From the NCBI GenBank assembly GCA_955652545.1, contig CATPCA010000072.1:1-6653 (forward strand): DNA of 6,653 nt. The letters run 5' to 3'. The stretch comes from Candidatus Dormiibacterota bacterium (GTDB lineage Bacteria > Chloroflexota > Dormibacteria > UBA8260). Positions 6,517 to 6,653 of this stretch are shown one piece after another. How positions within the stretch are numbered: position 1 is the first letter of the stretch; the number at the start of each line of letters is the position of its first letter. Position numbers and translations under genes: made by a program. The notes beneath the pieces are model-generated. The model searched no databases, was not told the DNA's origin, and was given only the letters and a program-made list of their open reading frames with translations.

Positions 6517-6538
6517 TGGGCGGCCCGAAGGCCACCCA
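6517..6538 (-). terminator. UUCG-loop hairpin terminating the minus-strand gene
   Basis: On the minus strand, TGGGTGGCC, TTCG and GGCCGCCCA form a 9-base stem closed by the very stable C(UUCG)G loop, with one G-U wobble. It begins 16 bases past the stop of the minus-strand gene. On the plus strand the same wobble becomes a C-A mismatch, so the structure is best formed in the minus-strand transcript. No clear U-run follows. Confidence 0.55.
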
Positions 6539-6554
6539 ACCCACAAGAGTCGGC

Positions 6555-6653
6555 TTAGCGGGACGCGACCGCCGCGACTTCCTTCCAGGTTGACTCCAGG
6601 GCCGACACGTTCTCCGCACCGAACACCAGACGCGTGTCGGTGGCGAGGTATGC
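6555..6653 (-). CDS. C-terminal end of an unrecognised gene, cut by the window edge
   Basis: Reading the minus strand from the window's right edge, one frame is open for 32 codons and ends at TAA (6555-6557). The peptide begins AYLATDTRLVFGAENVSA and ends WKEVAAVASR. Its composition and mostly G/C-ending codons look like real high-GC coding sequence, and a good hairpin follows the stop. I do not recognise the family: the fragment is too short and shows no catalytic motif or membrane segment. It converges on the response regulator gene, with 157 bases between the two stops. It could be a chance open frame, but the terminator placement argues for a gene. Confidence 0.55.
   Translation of the reverse strand, partial: AYLATDTRLVFGAENVSALESTWKEVAAVASR

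Noticed and set aside
6264..6546. Minus-strand frames of 91 and 81 codons across the end of the response regulator
   Set aside because: They overlap the regulator gene and its 3' hairpin, are Arg-rich, and continue through the hairpin that appears to end the minus-strand gene.

Overview
The window is GC-rich throughout, with strong G/C bias at third codon positions, GTG used as a start and no AT-rich islands. Together with secreted glycoside hydrolases and a receiver-only response regulator, this suggests a soil-type actinobacterium (Actinomycetota). Genus cannot be read from the sequence. There are four genes on the plus strand and the tail of a fifth on the minus strand. I see no tRNA, rRNA, CRISPR array, transposase or insertion-sequence ends.

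Region 1 (2-1486) is the C-terminal part of a GH65-family glycosidase, cut by the window's left edge, with a C-terminal F5/8 type C (discoidin-like) sugar-binding domain. It resembles the hydrolytic acid trehalase / ATHL1 branch of GH65 more than the phosphorylases. Region 2 (1596-3122) is a secreted protein of the glucoamylase-like / GH144-related superfamily, related in motifs to endo-beta-1,2-glucanases and to the corresponding domain of cyclic beta-1,2-glucan synthases. Region 3 (3360-5627) is a secreted BglX-type GH3 beta-glucosidase; its ribosome binding site and signal peptide favour the GTG at 3360 as start. The three lie in the same direction and form a carbohydrate-degradation cluster. 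The gaps of 109 and 237 bases leave room for separate promoters, and the second gap holds a striking inverted repeat and a plausible sigma-70-type promoter.

Region 4 (5906-6397) is a single-domain response regulator with no output domain and no kinase beside it, followed 2 bases after its stop by a strong GC hairpin. Region 5 (6555-6653, minus strand) is the last 32 codons of an unrecognised gene converging on the response regulator. Its stop is followed by a hairpin with a UUCG loop that reads as its terminator.

Working model (inference): the GH144-like enzyme cuts an extracellular beta-glucan, possibly beta-1,2-linked, into short oligosaccharides, and the GH3 enzyme releases glucose from them. 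The GH65 enzyme would take the alpha-linked glucosides. Nothing ties the response regulator to sugar use apart from position. The window is mostly recognisable enzyme families; I found no clear evidence of an entirely new system.
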